In this document: one piece after another, positions 1 through 8,024 of the stretch
Layout: each line of letters begins with the position of its first letter
Position numbering within the stretch: position 1 is the stretch's first letter
NCBI RefSeq assembly: GCF_039539525.1
Contig: NZ_BAABDH010000039.1
Span: 124,001 to 188,000, forward strand
Length of the DNA stretch: 64,000 nt
Direction of reading: 5' to 3'
From: Hymenobacter algoricola
GTDB taxonomy: Bacteria > Bacteroidota > Bacteroidia > Cytophagales > Hymenobacteraceae
The notes under the pieces: model-generated
Told to the model about the DNA's origin: nothing
Databases searched by the model: none
Seen by the model: the letters and a program-made list of their open reading frames with translations, nothing else
Made by a program: the position numbers and the translations under genes

Positions 1-1707
1 GGCCGCCTTCGGGATTTCGAGGGTGGGCTTCAGGGTTTTGTCCTTGCTGAAGTTGACGACGATGAGCAGCTTCTGCTTGTCGGTGTAGCGCAGGTAGCTG
101 TAGATAATGCGCTGGTCGTACTCCTTGCCCAGGTTGTTGGCGTCCTGCAGCTCGTAGAACCGGCCCCGGCGGATGGCCTCACTGCGGCTGCTCAGGTTGA
201 GCAGGCGGGAGTAGAACTCGCGCAGCAGCTTCTGGCCGCCGTCGAGCTTGCCGCCGTCGAACTTGCCGCCGTTCATCCATTTCTGGTGCTCGGGCACGCC
301 CCAGTAGTCGAAGATGGAGGTGCGGCCGTCGGGGCCGCTGAAGCCCTCGGCGCCGTTGGCGGGCTCCCCCACCTCCTGCCCGAAGTAGACCATCACCGGC
401 CCCGAGCCCAGCGTGGCCGATACCGTCATGGCCGGAATGGCGGTGCGCGGGTCGCCGGCAAAGTCCTTGGAGGCAATGCGCTGCTCGTCGTGGTTTTCCA
501 GAAAGCGCAGCATCCGGGAGCCGAAGCCCCGGCTTTCCTGGCTCCACACGGTGGTGATGTCTTCGGTGGTGCCGCCGGTGGTCATCAGGCGGCGCAGGCC
601 GTCGTAGAGGCCGACTTTGTCGTAGAGGTAGTCGAATTTGCCCTTCTCCAGGTAGTTTTTATACTCCTTGGGGTTGTAGGCCTCGCCCATGAAAAGGATG
701 TCGGGCTTCACCTTTTTCACCTCCGGAATCACCCAGGCCCAGAACTCGATAGGCACCATCTCGGCCATGTCGCAGCGGAAGCCGTCGACGTCTTTCTGGG
801 CCCAGTACACCAGGATGTCGCGCATCTTGAGCCAGGTATCGGGGATGGGCTCGAAGTAGCCCCTGCGGCCGTTCTGGTAGTCGACGCCGTAGTTGAGCTT
901 CACGGTCTCGTACCAGTCGTCCACCTTCGGGGCCTCGGAGAAAACGTCGTTGCCGGTGGCTTTGGCGGGGTTTTCGGTAAACTTGCCATCCTCCTTCGGG
1001 CCCAGGGCCGCACCCAGCGGGTTGCCGGCTTTGGGCACCACCAGGCTTTTGCCGGGCAGGTAGTAGAAGTTGTTGTTGGGCGCGAAGGCCTTGGTCTTGT
1101 CGTCCTTCTCGCCCAGGTCTGCCACGCCGGCGGGCTTGGCGTTGGAGGCGTAGGAGCGGGCTACGTGGTTGGGAATGAAGTCGATGATAACCTTCAGCCC
1201 GTTGGCGTGGGTGCGCTTCACCAGGGCTTCAAACTCCTGCCGGCGGCTTTTCACGTCCACGGCCAGGTCGGGGGCAATGTCGTAGTAGTCGCGGATGGCG
1301 TAGGGCGAGCCGGCGCGGCCTTTCACCACGTCGGCATCGTCGGGGCCGGGGCCGCCGGCCTTGCTGTGGTCGGTCATGGTGGCGTGCTCCAGTACCCCGG
1401 TGTACCAGACGTGGCTCACCCCCAGCTTTTTGATAGCCTGCAGGGCCACGTCGTGGATGTCGTTGAACTTGCCCACCCCGTTTTCGGCCGCGGTGCCGTA
1501 GGGCTTGTTCAGGACCTTTTTGTTGCCGAACAGGCGCGTCATCACCTGATAAATCACCAGCTTATGATCCTGGGGGACTTCATCGGTGGTATTGGGGTCC
1601 GCGAGGGAAATGGGCTCAGTCACGGCAGTTGTGGAACGCGAGAATGGGTAAGCAAAAGAGGCCAGGGCCAACGAGGCGGCAGCGGCCGGCAGCAGCAGTT
1701 TGTTCAT
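1..1707 (-). CDS. Secreted alpha-amylase family glycoside hydrolase (GH13), 3' end cut by the window edge
   Basis: Predicted to hydrolyse alpha-1,4-glucans outside the cytoplasm. 569 codons are visible with no stop; the reading frame runs off position 1, so the C-terminus is missing. The start at 1707 gives a signal peptide-like N-terminus (MNKLLLPAAAASLALASFAY). The (beta/alpha)8 barrel motifs are present: nucleophile D313 in DGFRCDMAEM, acid/base E342 in FMGEAYNP, and transition-state D407 in LENHDEQR; HANGLKVIIDFIPNH is the first conserved GH13 region. The visible end (FSKDKTLKPTLEIPKAA) resembles the C-terminal beta domain. It sits in an alpha-glucan block with a SusA-like neopullulanase and a glucan phosphorylase. 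The family is secure; the exact substrate is not readable from sequence. Confidence 0.9.
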   Translation of the reverse strand, partial: MNKLLLPAAAASLALASFAYPFSRSTTAVTEPISLADPNTTDEVPQDHKLVIYQVMTRLFGNKKVLNKPYGTAAENGVGKFNDIHDVALQAIKKLGVSHVWYTGVLEHATMTDHSKAGGPGPDDADVVKGRAGSPYAIRDYYDIAPDLAVDVKSRRQEFEALVKRTHANGLKVIIDFIPNHVARSYASNAKPAGVADLGEKDDKTKAFAPNNNFYYLPGKSLVVPKAGNPLGAALGPKEDGKFTENPAKATGNDVFSEAPKVDDWYETVKLNYGVDYQNGRRGYFEPIPDTWLKMRDILVYWAQKDVDGFRCDMAEMVPIEFWAWVIPEVKKVKPDILFMGEAYNPKEYKNYLEKGKFDYLYDKVGLYDGLRRLMTTGGTTEDITTVWSQESRGFGSRMLRFLENHDEQRIASKDFAGDPRTAIPAMTVSATLGSGPVMVYFGQEVGEPANGAEGFSGPDGRTSIFDYWGVPEHQKWMNGGKFDGGKLDGGQKLLREFYSRLLNLSSRSEAIRRGRFYELQDANNLGKEYDQRIIYSYLRYTDKQKLLIVVNFSKDKTLKPTLEIPKAA

Positions 1708-1724
1708 AGTAGCGGGAAGGTAAT

Positions 1725-1802
1725 GAGTTGCCGGTTACCAGTTGCCGGCTGCTAGTTTGTTCCAACAATGACTGGCAACGGGTAACCGGCAACTGGCAAC
1801 TC
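1725..1802. repeat. Imperfect inverted repeat between amylase and SDR genes
   Basis: The left arm begins GAGTTGCCGGTTACC and the right arm is its reverse complement with a 7-base insertion (AGTTGCC), leaving a long hairpin around GCTAGTTTGTTCCAACAATG. The right arm overlaps the stop codon of the SDR gene. It could act as that gene's terminator or be a REP-like element. Confidence 0.6.
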
Positions 1803-2508
1803 AATATTCCTGCGTGAGCGGGTGAATCATGAGCTCATCGATGACGACGTGGGTAGGCGCTTCGAGCACGTAGCGCACGGCCTGGGCAATGTCGGCGGGC
1901 TTGAGGTGGGTTTTCTCGGCGTTGGGGCTGCCGGGCCTGGAGTCGTTGAAGTAGGTGTCGACCAGGCCGGGGTAGATGGTGCTGACCTTGATGCCGAAGG
2001 AGCGCACTTCCTTGCGCAGGGTGCTGAGCACCGCGTCCTGGGCGTATTTGCTGGCCCCGTAGGCGGCCCCGTGCTGGAAGGTGCGCTTGCTCACGTCGGA
2101 GGCAATGCCGACGATGTGGCCGCTGTGCTGGGCCTTGAGGTGGGGCAGCGCGGCCTTGCAGAGCAGAAACGTGCCCTTTACGTTCACGGCAAACATCTGG
2201 TCCCAGTCGGCCACGGTGAAGTGCTCCAGCAGGTTGAAGGAGCCCACGCCGGCGTTGCAGACCAGAATATCTATCCGGCCGAAGCGGCGGATGGCTTCGT
2301 CGATGACGTTCTGGGCGTCGGTTTCGTCGGCCACATCGGCGGGCACGGCCAGGCCGGCCGTTTTCTGAGCCACGTCCTCCAGCTCTTCGGCCGAGCGGGC
2401 CACGCAGACCACTTTGGCGCCCTGCAGTGCCAGCAGCAGCGCAATGGCCCGCCCGATGCCGCGGCTGGCTCCGGTGACGATGGCAACTTTATCGGTTAGG
2501 TCGGTCAT
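1801..2508 (-). CDS. Short-chain dehydrogenase/reductase (SDR)
   Basis: A classical SDR of 235 residues, the usual length, predicted to be a cytoplasmic NAD(P)-dependent oxidoreductase. The Rossmann motif TGASRGIG is at residues 12-19, NAG at about 85-87, catalytic S137 in GIAS, and Y150/K154 in the YGASK motif. R38 after the second strand (VARS) suggests NADP preference, which is inference. It lies downstream of the neopullulanase gene on the same strand with a 78-base gap, so co-transcription is possible. The substrate cannot be predicted; the C-terminal segment (HVVIDELMIHP) resembles the 3-ketoacyl reductase/serine-dehydrogenase type of SDR. Confidence 0.93.
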   Translation of the reverse strand: MTDLTDKVAIVTGASRGIGRAIALLLALQGAKVVCVARSAEELEDVAQKTAGLAVPADVADETDAQNVIDEAIRRFGRIDILVCNAGVGSFNLLEHFTVADWDQMFAVNVKGTFLLCKAALPHLKAQHSGHIVGIASDVSKRTFQHGAAYGASKYAQDAVLSTLRKEVRSFGIKVSTIYPGLVDTYFNDSRPGSPNAEKTHLKPADIAQAVRYVLEAPTHVVIDELMIHPLTQEY

Positions 2509-2586
2509 GGGCAGCAGGTAAGGAATGGTAAACGCCGGAGAAGATACACTTCCGGACGCAAAAAAGTCGGGTGGCGTTCCGGGTTT

Positions 2587-4479
2587 CTACTTTTTGAGCT
2601 CCACCACCAGCGCCGACCAGCCCGGCACCCGGAAGCTTTTCAAATCGGGAATGGCCGCCCCGGAAACCACTTCCGTGCCCGCCGAATAGCCCGTGAGCCG
2701 CTCGGCGAAGCGGGTGCCGTCCACGGTTTTCTCGCCCGGATTGGAGTTCAGCATCACCATCACCGTTTCGCCCTGCTCGTTGTAGCGGAAGTAGGTGTAG
2801 ATGCCCTGCTCGGGAATGAACTGCATCAGCCTGCCGGTTTGCAGCACCGGGTGGCTCCGGCGGTAGGTGCCCAGCTTGCTGACGTAGTCGAAGGCCTCAT
2901 TCTCCGGCGCCGTGCGTCCGGCGGCGGTGAACTTGTTGCTTTTGTCGCCGGCAAAGCCGCCGGGGAAGTCGGCGCGCACCAGGCCGTCGGGACTGGCGAA
3001 GTTCTTCATCAGAATCTCGGTGCCGTAGTAGAGCTGGGGGATGCCGCGGCTGGTCAGGAGCCAGGCAAAGCCCATTTTCAGGCGCGGCAGGCTTTCCCCA
3101 AGCACCGAGTATATGCGGCTCATGTCGTGGTTGTCCATGAACAGCACGTTGCGGGTGGCGTCTTCGTAGAGCCAGTCGCCCTGCAGCGCCTCGTAGAGCT
3201 TGGTCACGTTGCCCTTTTCCTTCAGCGCGTCCTGGATGGCGTAGTTCGCCTGGAAGTCGAGCACCCCGGGCAGGTTGGCCTTGAACCCATCGACGGGCGG
3301 CAGAATGTTGCGGGCAAAGAAGGCCTGCTGGGCCGTGCTGCCCACCCAGGCTTCGCCGAACATGCCCAGCTGCGGGTACTCGTCGAGCAGGGCCCGGCCC
3401 CAGTCCATCAGGAACTTAGGGTCGGAATACGGGTAGGTGTCGATGCGGTAGCCGTCGAGGCCGGTGTACTCCACCCACCAGATGAAGTTCTGAATCAGGT
3501 AGGTAGCCACCAGCGGGTTGCTCTGGTTCACGTCGGGCATGGTGGTGTCGAACCAGCCTTTGTTGTACCGGTCCCGGTCGTGCCCGGCGCCGTAGGGGTC
3601 GTTCAGGGCCGAGGAGTTGTAGTTGCTGCGCGTAAACTTCGGCCACTGGTTGAGCCAGTCCTTGGCGGGCTGGTCCAGAAACAGGTAGTGGTAGGAGCCC
3701 AGGTGGTTGAGCACCACGTCGTGAATCACCTTGAGGCCGTTCTGGTGGGCCTTCTGCACAAACTGGGCGTACTCGGCCGTGGTGCCGTAGCGCGGGTCGG
3801 AGTGGTAGTAGTCGGTGAGGGCGTAGCCGTGGTAGCTGGCCCGGGGCATGTCGTTTTCCGTCACCGGCGTGGGCCAGATGGCCGTCACGCCCATACTTTT
3901 CAGGTAGTCGAAGTGCTGCTCAATGCCCTTGTAGTCGCCGCCGTGGCGGGCGTACATCGAGTCCCGGGCTACGTGGTTCACGCGGGTGGACTTCACCACG
4001 TCGTTTTTCAGGTCGCCGTTGGCAAAGCGGTCCGGCATCAGGAAGTAGATGAAGTCGGTGCTGTTGATGCCCTGCACCCGGCTTTTGTCGGTGCTGCGGG
4101 CGCGCAGCTCATAGTCGTACTTCAGCTTGGCCTTGCCGCCGGTAAAGGTCAGCTTGAGCCTGCCCGGCTGGGCCGCGGCGCTGATGGTGAGGTTGATAAG
4201 CAGATAGTTCGGGCTTTCCAGCTTCTGGGTGCCGTCGAGCGTCACGCCGGGGTAGCTGGCCAGCTCGGCGCGGCTGCCGGCAATGCCGGGGCCGTGGACC
4301 AGCAGCTGGAGCTTCGGGTTTTTCATGCCCACCCACCAGAAAGTCGGGTCGATGCGGGTGATGCCGGCTGCGGGAGCTGCGGGAGCTGCCGTCGGGAAGC
4401 TGGCGGCCCAGGCCCGCGGGGCCGCAACGGCCAGCAGGAACCCGGCCGTGAGCAGAAACAAAATTCGGAGTGGGTTCAT
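2587..4479 (-). CDS. SusA-like neopullulanase / cyclomaltodextrinase (GH13)
   Basis: Predicted periplasmic or surface enzyme cutting maltooligosaccharides, cyclodextrins or pullulan. The chosen start (MNPLRILFLL) gives a signal peptide ending near AWAASFP; upstream ATGs at 4488 and 4542 would bury it. An N-terminal beta domain (about 35-130, with TFWWVGMKNP typical of Cyc-maltodext_N) precedes the GH13 barrel: IYFLMPDRFANGD, DVVLNH, nucleophile D347 in GYRIDTYPYSD, acid/base E376 in FGEAWVG, and D452 in FMDNHDMSR. A C-terminal beta domain (about 545-630) ends at LVVELKK. Architecture and length (630 residues) match SusA-type enzymes of Bacteroidota. No SusC/SusD pair is visible in this window. 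Confidence 0.9.
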   Translation of the reverse strand: MNPLRILFLLTAGFLLAVAAPRAWAASFPTAAPAAPAAGITRIDPTFWWVGMKNPKLQLLVHGPGIAGSRAELASYPGVTLDGTQKLESPNYLLINLTISAAAQPGRLKLTFTGGKAKLKYDYELRARSTDKSRVQGINSTDFIYFLMPDRFANGDLKNDVVKSTRVNHVARDSMYARHGGDYKGIEQHFDYLKSMGVTAIWPTPVTENDMPRASYHGYALTDYYHSDPRYGTTAEYAQFVQKAHQNGLKVIHDVVLNHLGSYHYLFLDQPAKDWLNQWPKFTRSNYNSSALNDPYGAGHDRDRYNKGWFDTTMPDVNQSNPLVATYLIQNFIWWVEYTGLDGYRIDTYPYSDPKFLMDWGRALLDEYPQLGMFGEAWVGSTAQQAFFARNILPPVDGFKANLPGVLDFQANYAIQDALKEKGNVTKLYEALQGDWLYEDATRNVLFMDNHDMSRIYSVLGESLPRLKMGFAWLLTSRGIPQLYYGTEILMKNFASPDGLVRADFPGGFAGDKSNKFTAAGRTAPENEAFDYVSKLGTYRRSHPVLQTGRLMQFIPEQGIYTYFRYNEQGETVMVMLNSNPGEKTVDGTRFAERLTGYSAGTEVVSGAAIPDLKSFRVPGWSALVVELKK

Positions 4480-4840
4480 GGGCGGCATCAGGTCGGTAGG
4501 CGAGCGGGCTGGCAAGGTAACTTTAGCAGCCGGAGCGTGCAATAAGCCATCCGTGGCAAACCAGTAGAATGGCTTTCTGAGCCCAAAAACGGCTAAAATT
4601 GATTGGCCGGAGTCGGGGTTGCGGGCTTTTTTGTTGCGTTATTTATTCACGCTTTGCCGTTTGGCGTCGGCCTCCGGGGCCGGCGGGGGCCGAAAAGCCG
4701 GTGGCGGCGGGCGCAGTGCAAACGTTTGCCCTGATGGTCACGCCGTTCCGGGTTTTTTTTTAGCCCGGATTGTGCTGACCTTGGCGCCCCAAACCGGCCC
4801 GCGGCGCCGGCTGGCTCGCCTCACTCCTTCTTTCCTTCCC
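4480..4840. other. Divergent intergenic region between neopullulanase and glucan phosphorylase genes
   Basis: 361 bases that should hold the promoters for both divergent glucan genes. An open frame in phase with the phosphorylase runs through the right half but its translation is Gly/Ala/Arg-rich and unlike the family, so it is treated as non-coding. No clear TAnnTTTG element or operator palindrome could be assigned. Confidence 0.5.
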
Positions 4841-6493
4841 ATGTCTTTTCAGTTCAAACCATACGCTCCCGCCCCCGAATTCAAGGCCCAGGCCGCCTAC
4901 TTCTCCATGGAGTTTGCCCTGGACCAGGCGCTGAAAACCTATTCCGGCGGCCTGGGCTTCCTGGCCGGCTCCCACATGCGCTCGGCCTATGAGCTCAAGC
5001 AGAACCTGATCGGCATCGGCATGCTCTGGACGTTTGGCTACTACGATCAGGGCCGCAACGAGGACCAGACCATGCGGGCCGATTTCCGCCACAAGCACTA
5101 CTCCTTCCTGCAGGATACCGGCCTGGTGTTTCCCATTACCATCCACGGCGCCGCCGTGCAGGTGAAGGCCATGTACCTCGCGCCCGACACGTTCGGCACG
5201 GCCCCGATGTTTTTTCTGACCACCGACATTCCCGAAAACGACTACATCTCCCGCACCATCTCCCACCACCTCTACGAAGCCGACCAGGCCGCGCGGGTGG
5301 CCCAGTCCATCGTGCTGGGGGCGGGCGGCGGCAAGCTGCTCGATCTGCTGGGCGTGAACGTGGATACCTACCACCTCAACGAGGGCCACGGCCTGCCGCT
5401 GGCGTTTTACCTCTACGAAAAGCACGGCCGCAGCTTGGCCGAAGTGCAGCAGCGCCTGGTGTTCACCACCCACACGCCCGAGCTGGCCGGCAACGAGGAG
5501 CACCCCATGAAGCTGCTCACCGACATGACCTTCTTCGGCACCGTGCCCGCCGACGAAATCCGGCGCGTGGCCCAGGTGGAGTCCAACGACATTCTCAACT
5601 ACACGCTCACCGCCCTGCGCTTCGCGCGCAAGGCCAACGCCGTATCGAAGGTGCACGGCATCGTGGCCAACGACATGTGGGGCCACAACGCGGGCATCTG
5701 CCCCATCATCCCGATTACCAACGCCCAAAACGGCACCTACTGGCGCGACCCGGCCCTGCACGCGGCCCTGGTAGCCAACGACGACGCGGCCCTGCTGGCC
5801 CGCAAGCGGGAGCTGAAGCAGGAGCTGTTTGCCTTCGTGGCCGACCAGACCGGCACCCTGCTCGACCCGGACGTGCTGACCGTGGTGTGGGCCCGCCGCT
5901 TTGCCGGCTACAAGCGCGCCGATTTGATCCTGCGCCACTTCGAGCGGTTTCTGAGCCTCGTGAGCAATGCCGACCGGCCCGTGCAGGTTATCTGGGCCGG
6001 CAAGCCCTACCCGACCGACTACGGCGCCATCGGCATGTTCAACGACATCATCCAGAAAACCAAGCACCTGCCCAACTGCGCCGTGCTGACGGGCTACGAG
6101 CTGGGCCTCTCGGCGCTGCTCAAAAAGGGCTCCGACGTATGGCTGAACACCCCGCGCTTCCCCCGCGAGGCCTCGGGCACCAGCGGCATGACGGCCGCCA
6201 TGAACGCCAGCCTGAGCCTGAGCATTCCCGACGGCTGGATTCCGGAGTTTGTGCGCCACGGCGAAAACGGCTTCCTGCTGCCCCTGGCCAACCTCAACGA
6301 GCCCGAGCACGCCAAGGACGACCTCGAAGCCACCGGCGTGCTGGACGTGCTCGAAAACGAAATCGTGCCGCTGTACTACGGTCAGCCCAAGGAGTTTCTG
6401 GCCGCGGCCAAAACCGCCATGCGCGAGGTTGAGCCCGCGTTTGAGTCGCACCGCATGGCTACCGAGTACTACGAGAAGATGTACACGGTGTAG
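4841..6493 (+). CDS. glgP: Alpha-glucan phosphorylase family protein (GT35, short type)
   Basis: By family, a cytoplasmic enzyme releasing glucose 1-phosphate from alpha-1,4-glucans. The ATG at 4841 is chosen because MSFQFKPYAPAPEF leads directly into the conserved core (AYFSMEFALD, YSGGLGFLAGSH); 550 residues fit the short bacterial subfamily. Other family blocks are HLNEGHGLPLAF, FTTHTPELAGNEEHP, ARRFAGYKRADL and GKPYPTDYG. Odd: the C-terminal motif reads EASGTSGMTAAMN. In typical phosphorylases this position (residue 451, Thr here) is the lysine that holds pyridoxal phosphate (GTSxMK). Whether this enzyme is a true phosphorylase is therefore uncertain. A strong terminator follows. Confidence 0.82.
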   Translation: MSFQFKPYAPAPEFKAQAAYFSMEFALDQALKTYSGGLGFLAGSHMRSAYELKQNLIGIGMLWTFGYYDQGRNEDQTMRADFRHKHYSFLQDTGLVFPITIHGAAVQVKAMYLAPDTFGTAPMFFLTTDIPENDYISRTISHHLYEADQAARVAQSIVLGAGGGKLLDLLGVNVDTYHLNEGHGLPLAFYLYEKHGRSLAEVQQRLVFTTHTPELAGNEEHPMKLLTDMTFFGTVPADEIRRVAQVESNDILNYTLTALRFARKANAVSKVHGIVANDMWGHNAGICPIIPITNAQNGTYWRDPALHAALVANDDAALLARKRELKQELFAFVADQTGTLLDPDVLTVVWARRFAGYKRADLILRHFERFLSLVSNADRPVQVIWAGKPYPTDYGAIGMFNDIIQKTKHLPNCAVLTGYELGLSALLKKGSDVWLNTPRFPREASGTSGMTAAMNASLSLSIPDGWIPEFVRHGENGFLLPLANLNEPEHAKDDLEATGVLDVLENEIVPLYYGQPKEFLAAAKTAMREVEPAFESHRMATEYYEKMYTV

Positions 6494-6511
6494 GCTACCC
6501 GGCTAAGCTGG

Positions 6512-6555
6512 GCAACGGCTCCTTCCTGCTCCGGGGAGGAGCCGTTGCGCTTTTT
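6512..6555 (+). terminator. Intrinsic terminator of the glucan phosphorylase gene
   Basis: A perfect 12-bp stem, GCAACGGCTCCT (6512-6523) and AGGAGCCGTTGC (6537-6548), is followed by GCTTTTTAG. It lies 19 bases after the stop and may also serve the convergent hydrolase gene. Confidence 0.85.
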
Positions 6556-7150
6556 AGCCCTGGCCTTTTTCCCGCGCTTGCAGCACGCCGCCCAGTACGG
6601 CCCACACATTGTCGGCCAGAATCTGCTGTCCGGCGGCGTTGGGGTGCACGCCGTCGGGCAGGTTGAGGTGGCGCTGGCCCAGCACGCCCTGGAGCAGGAA
6701 GGGCACAAAATCCATGCGGTTGTGGTCGGCCAGCTCCCGGAACAGCGCCTTGAATTCGGCGGCGTAGCGCCCATACTGGTGGCCACCCAGCGCGCTTAGG
6801 TCGAAGGGAAACTCCAGGCCCACCAGTACGATGCGCGCAGTGGGATACTTTTGCCGCACCTGGTCGATGATGGCCTGCAGGTTCTGGGTGGTTTCGCGCA
6901 CCGGAATGCCACGCAGACCGTCATTGGCGCCTAATTCCAGCACAAACACGTCGGGTTGCTGCCGGGCCAGCACGCTGGCCACGCGCTGGCGGCCGCCGGC
7001 GGTGGTTTCACCGCTCACGCCGTAGTTGAAGGCTTTGTAGGGCAGCTGCAGCGCGTCGATGCGGGCCTGCAGCAGGGTGGGAAAGGCCGCGCTGGCGGGC
7101 AGCTGATAGCCGGCCGTGAGGCTGTCGCCGAAGAAGATGATGTTTTGCAT
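6554..7150 (-). CDS. tesA: SGNH/GDSL hydrolase, TesA-like arylesterase/lysophospholipase
   Basis: A serine esterase of the SGNH superfamily, probably acting on thioesters or lysophospholipids. All four blocks are visible: block I FFGDSLT with nucleophile S10, block II Gly in FNYGVSGET, block III GAND with N76, and block V DGVH with D166 and H169. The length of 198 residues is normal for TesA. Unlike E. coli TesA it starts directly at the first beta strand (MQNIIFFGDS) without a clear signal peptide, suggesting a cytoplasmic protein. No ABC partner genes (YbbA/YbbP) are adjacent. Family assignment is firm; the physiological substrate is unknown. Confidence 0.88.
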   Translation of the reverse strand: MQNIIFFGDSLTAGYQLPASAAFPTLLQARIDALQLPYKAFNYGVSGETTAGGRQRVASVLARQQPDVFVLELGANDGLRGIPVRETTQNLQAIIDQVRQKYPTARIVLVGLEFPFDLSALGGHQYGRYAAEFKALFRELADHNRMDFVPFLLQGVLGQRHLNLPDGVHPNAAGQQILADNVWAVLGGVLQAREKGQG

Positions 7151-7315
7151 AAGCTAAGGGGCACCGCGGCCCGCGGAAGGAAGCCGGCCGGAAAGCAGCC
7201 GGCTGCGCGTCAGTTGGCCCGGAATAGCGCATACGGCGAAAAAGCCCGAACGGCAGCGTCGCGGGCCGTTGCTGCGGGCCGGCCCAGCCGGATATTTAAG
7301 CGCTGGACAAACTTT

Positions 7316-7341
7316 TTTGCCTGGAAAGTGCTTTAGATTTG
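7316..7341 (+). promoter_or_regulatory. Candidate Bacteroidota promoter of the thioredoxin gene
   Basis: TAGATTTG (7334-7341) matches the -7 consensus TAnnTTTG exactly. The nearest TTTG (7316-7319) is only 14 bases upstream, shorter than the usual 17-23, so the -33 element is uncertain. Confidence 0.5.
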
Positions 7342-7344
7342 CAG

Positions 7345-7369
7345 CCAGATAAGAACGGTTCTTATCTGG
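7345..7369. promoter_or_regulatory. Perfect 12-bp palindrome at the expected transcription start of the thioredoxin gene
   Basis: CCAGATAAGAAC (7345-7356), one G, then GTTCTTATCTGG (7358-7369), followed by CGGTTTTTTG. It begins 4 bases after the -7 element. It could be a repressor operator or a 5' UTR hairpin with a U-run acting as an attenuator. Confidence 0.6.
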
Positions 7370-7402
7370 CGGTTTTTTGTTCCAGTAAATTTTCTCCTTC
7401 TA

Positions 7403-7726
7403 ATGTCTGTTACCAAAGCAACTGACGCTGACTTCCAACAACTGCTCGAATCGAACGATAAAGTCGTCGTTAAGTACTATGCCGACTGGTGTGGCAACTG
7501 TCGGCTGTTCTCGCCCAAGTTCAAGCGCATGGCCGAAGCCGACCACAACCAGGGCGTTGCCTTCCTCGACGTAAACGCCGAAACCAGCCCCGAAGCCCGC
7601 AAGCTCGCCAACGTAACCACGCTGCCTTTCTTCGCCATCTTCCAGAACGGCCAGCTGCTCGATACGGTGTCGGCCAGCAAGGAGGAAGCCGTGGCCGAGC
7701 TGATCGGCAAGCTCAGCCTCAACTAA
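7403..7726 (+). CDS. Thioredoxin family protein with WCGNC active site
   Basis: A cytoplasmic thioredoxin-fold protein of 107 residues with no signal peptide. The redox motif is WCGNC (C30, C33), so the usual Pro of CGPC is Asn, which should shift the redox potential relative to classical TrxA. The cis-Pro loop TTLPFF (about residues 72-77) and the C-terminal helix are intact. It is probably co-transcribed with the next gene, 11 bases downstream. A palindrome at the presumed transcription start suggests regulation. It could be a peroxiredoxin-linked or stress thioredoxin; the motif alone does not decide. Confidence 0.9.
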   Translation: MSVTKATDADFQQLLESNDKVVVKYYADWCGNCRLFSPKFKRMAEADHNQGVAFLDVNAETSPEARKLANVTTLPFFAIFQNGQLLDTVSASKEEAVAELIGKLSLN

Positions 7727-7737
7727 TCCCCGCGGTC

Positions 7738-7980
7738 ATGAAAATCCCCGCCATTAAGCGCCTCGTGGAGTCGCAGACGCTGGCCAGCCTGGTCGAAGCC
7801 GAAGAGGCCCTGCTCGATGAGCGCCAGCCCGATTTCGAGGTGGAAGGTGAAGATGAGGGTGAAAAGCTCACCCACGTATTTGCCGCCATCTTCGTGCTGA
7901 ATCACATCCAGGACCACGGCTCCGAGTTCAAAGATGCCCTGCGCGAGTACACCAAAAAGGTGCGCGTTTCCATCAGCTAA
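7738..7980 (+). CDS. Small conserved acidic protein, DUF6952-like
   Basis: An 80-residue soluble protein beginning MKIPAIKRLVES. An acidic stretch (EVEGEDEGEK) is followed by a helix (THVFAAIFVLNHI) and a C-terminal segment with KDALREYTKKVR. I recall similar small Bacteroidota proteins downstream of a thioredoxin being labelled DUF6952; this is memory, not a search. No catalytic motif or transmembrane segment is visible. Spacing of 11 bases after the thioredoxin and a shared terminator indicate one operon, so a role linked to that thioredoxin is likely but unproven. Confidence 0.7.
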   Translation: MKIPAIKRLVESQTLASLVEAEEALLDERQPDFEVEGEDEGEKLTHVFAAIFVLNHIQDHGSEFKDALREYTKKVRVSIS

Positions 7981-7985
7981 AAAGT

Positions 7986-8016
7986 AAAAAGAGGAGCCCA
8001 GCGGCTCCTCTTTTTT
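7986..8016. terminator. Bidirectional intrinsic terminator
   Basis: A 13-bp stem AAAAAGAGGAGCC / GGCTCCTCTTTTT with a 4-base loop, A-rich before and T-rich after. It separates the convergent thioredoxin operon and the TetR gene. Confidence 0.9.
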
Positions 8017-8024
8017 GGCTTTTA

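Noticed and set aside
286..1755. Long plus-strand open frame opposite the amylase gene
   Set aside because: It is the antisense shadow of the GH13 gene, as are other long frames opposite GC-rich genes (for example 2839-4545, 4760-6451, 16666-19134, 43902-45272): Gly/Val/His-rich translations with no conserved motif.
4619..4840. N-terminal extension of the glucan phosphorylase
   Set aside because: The added 74 residues are Gly/Arg-rich and unlike the family; the conserved start is at 4841.
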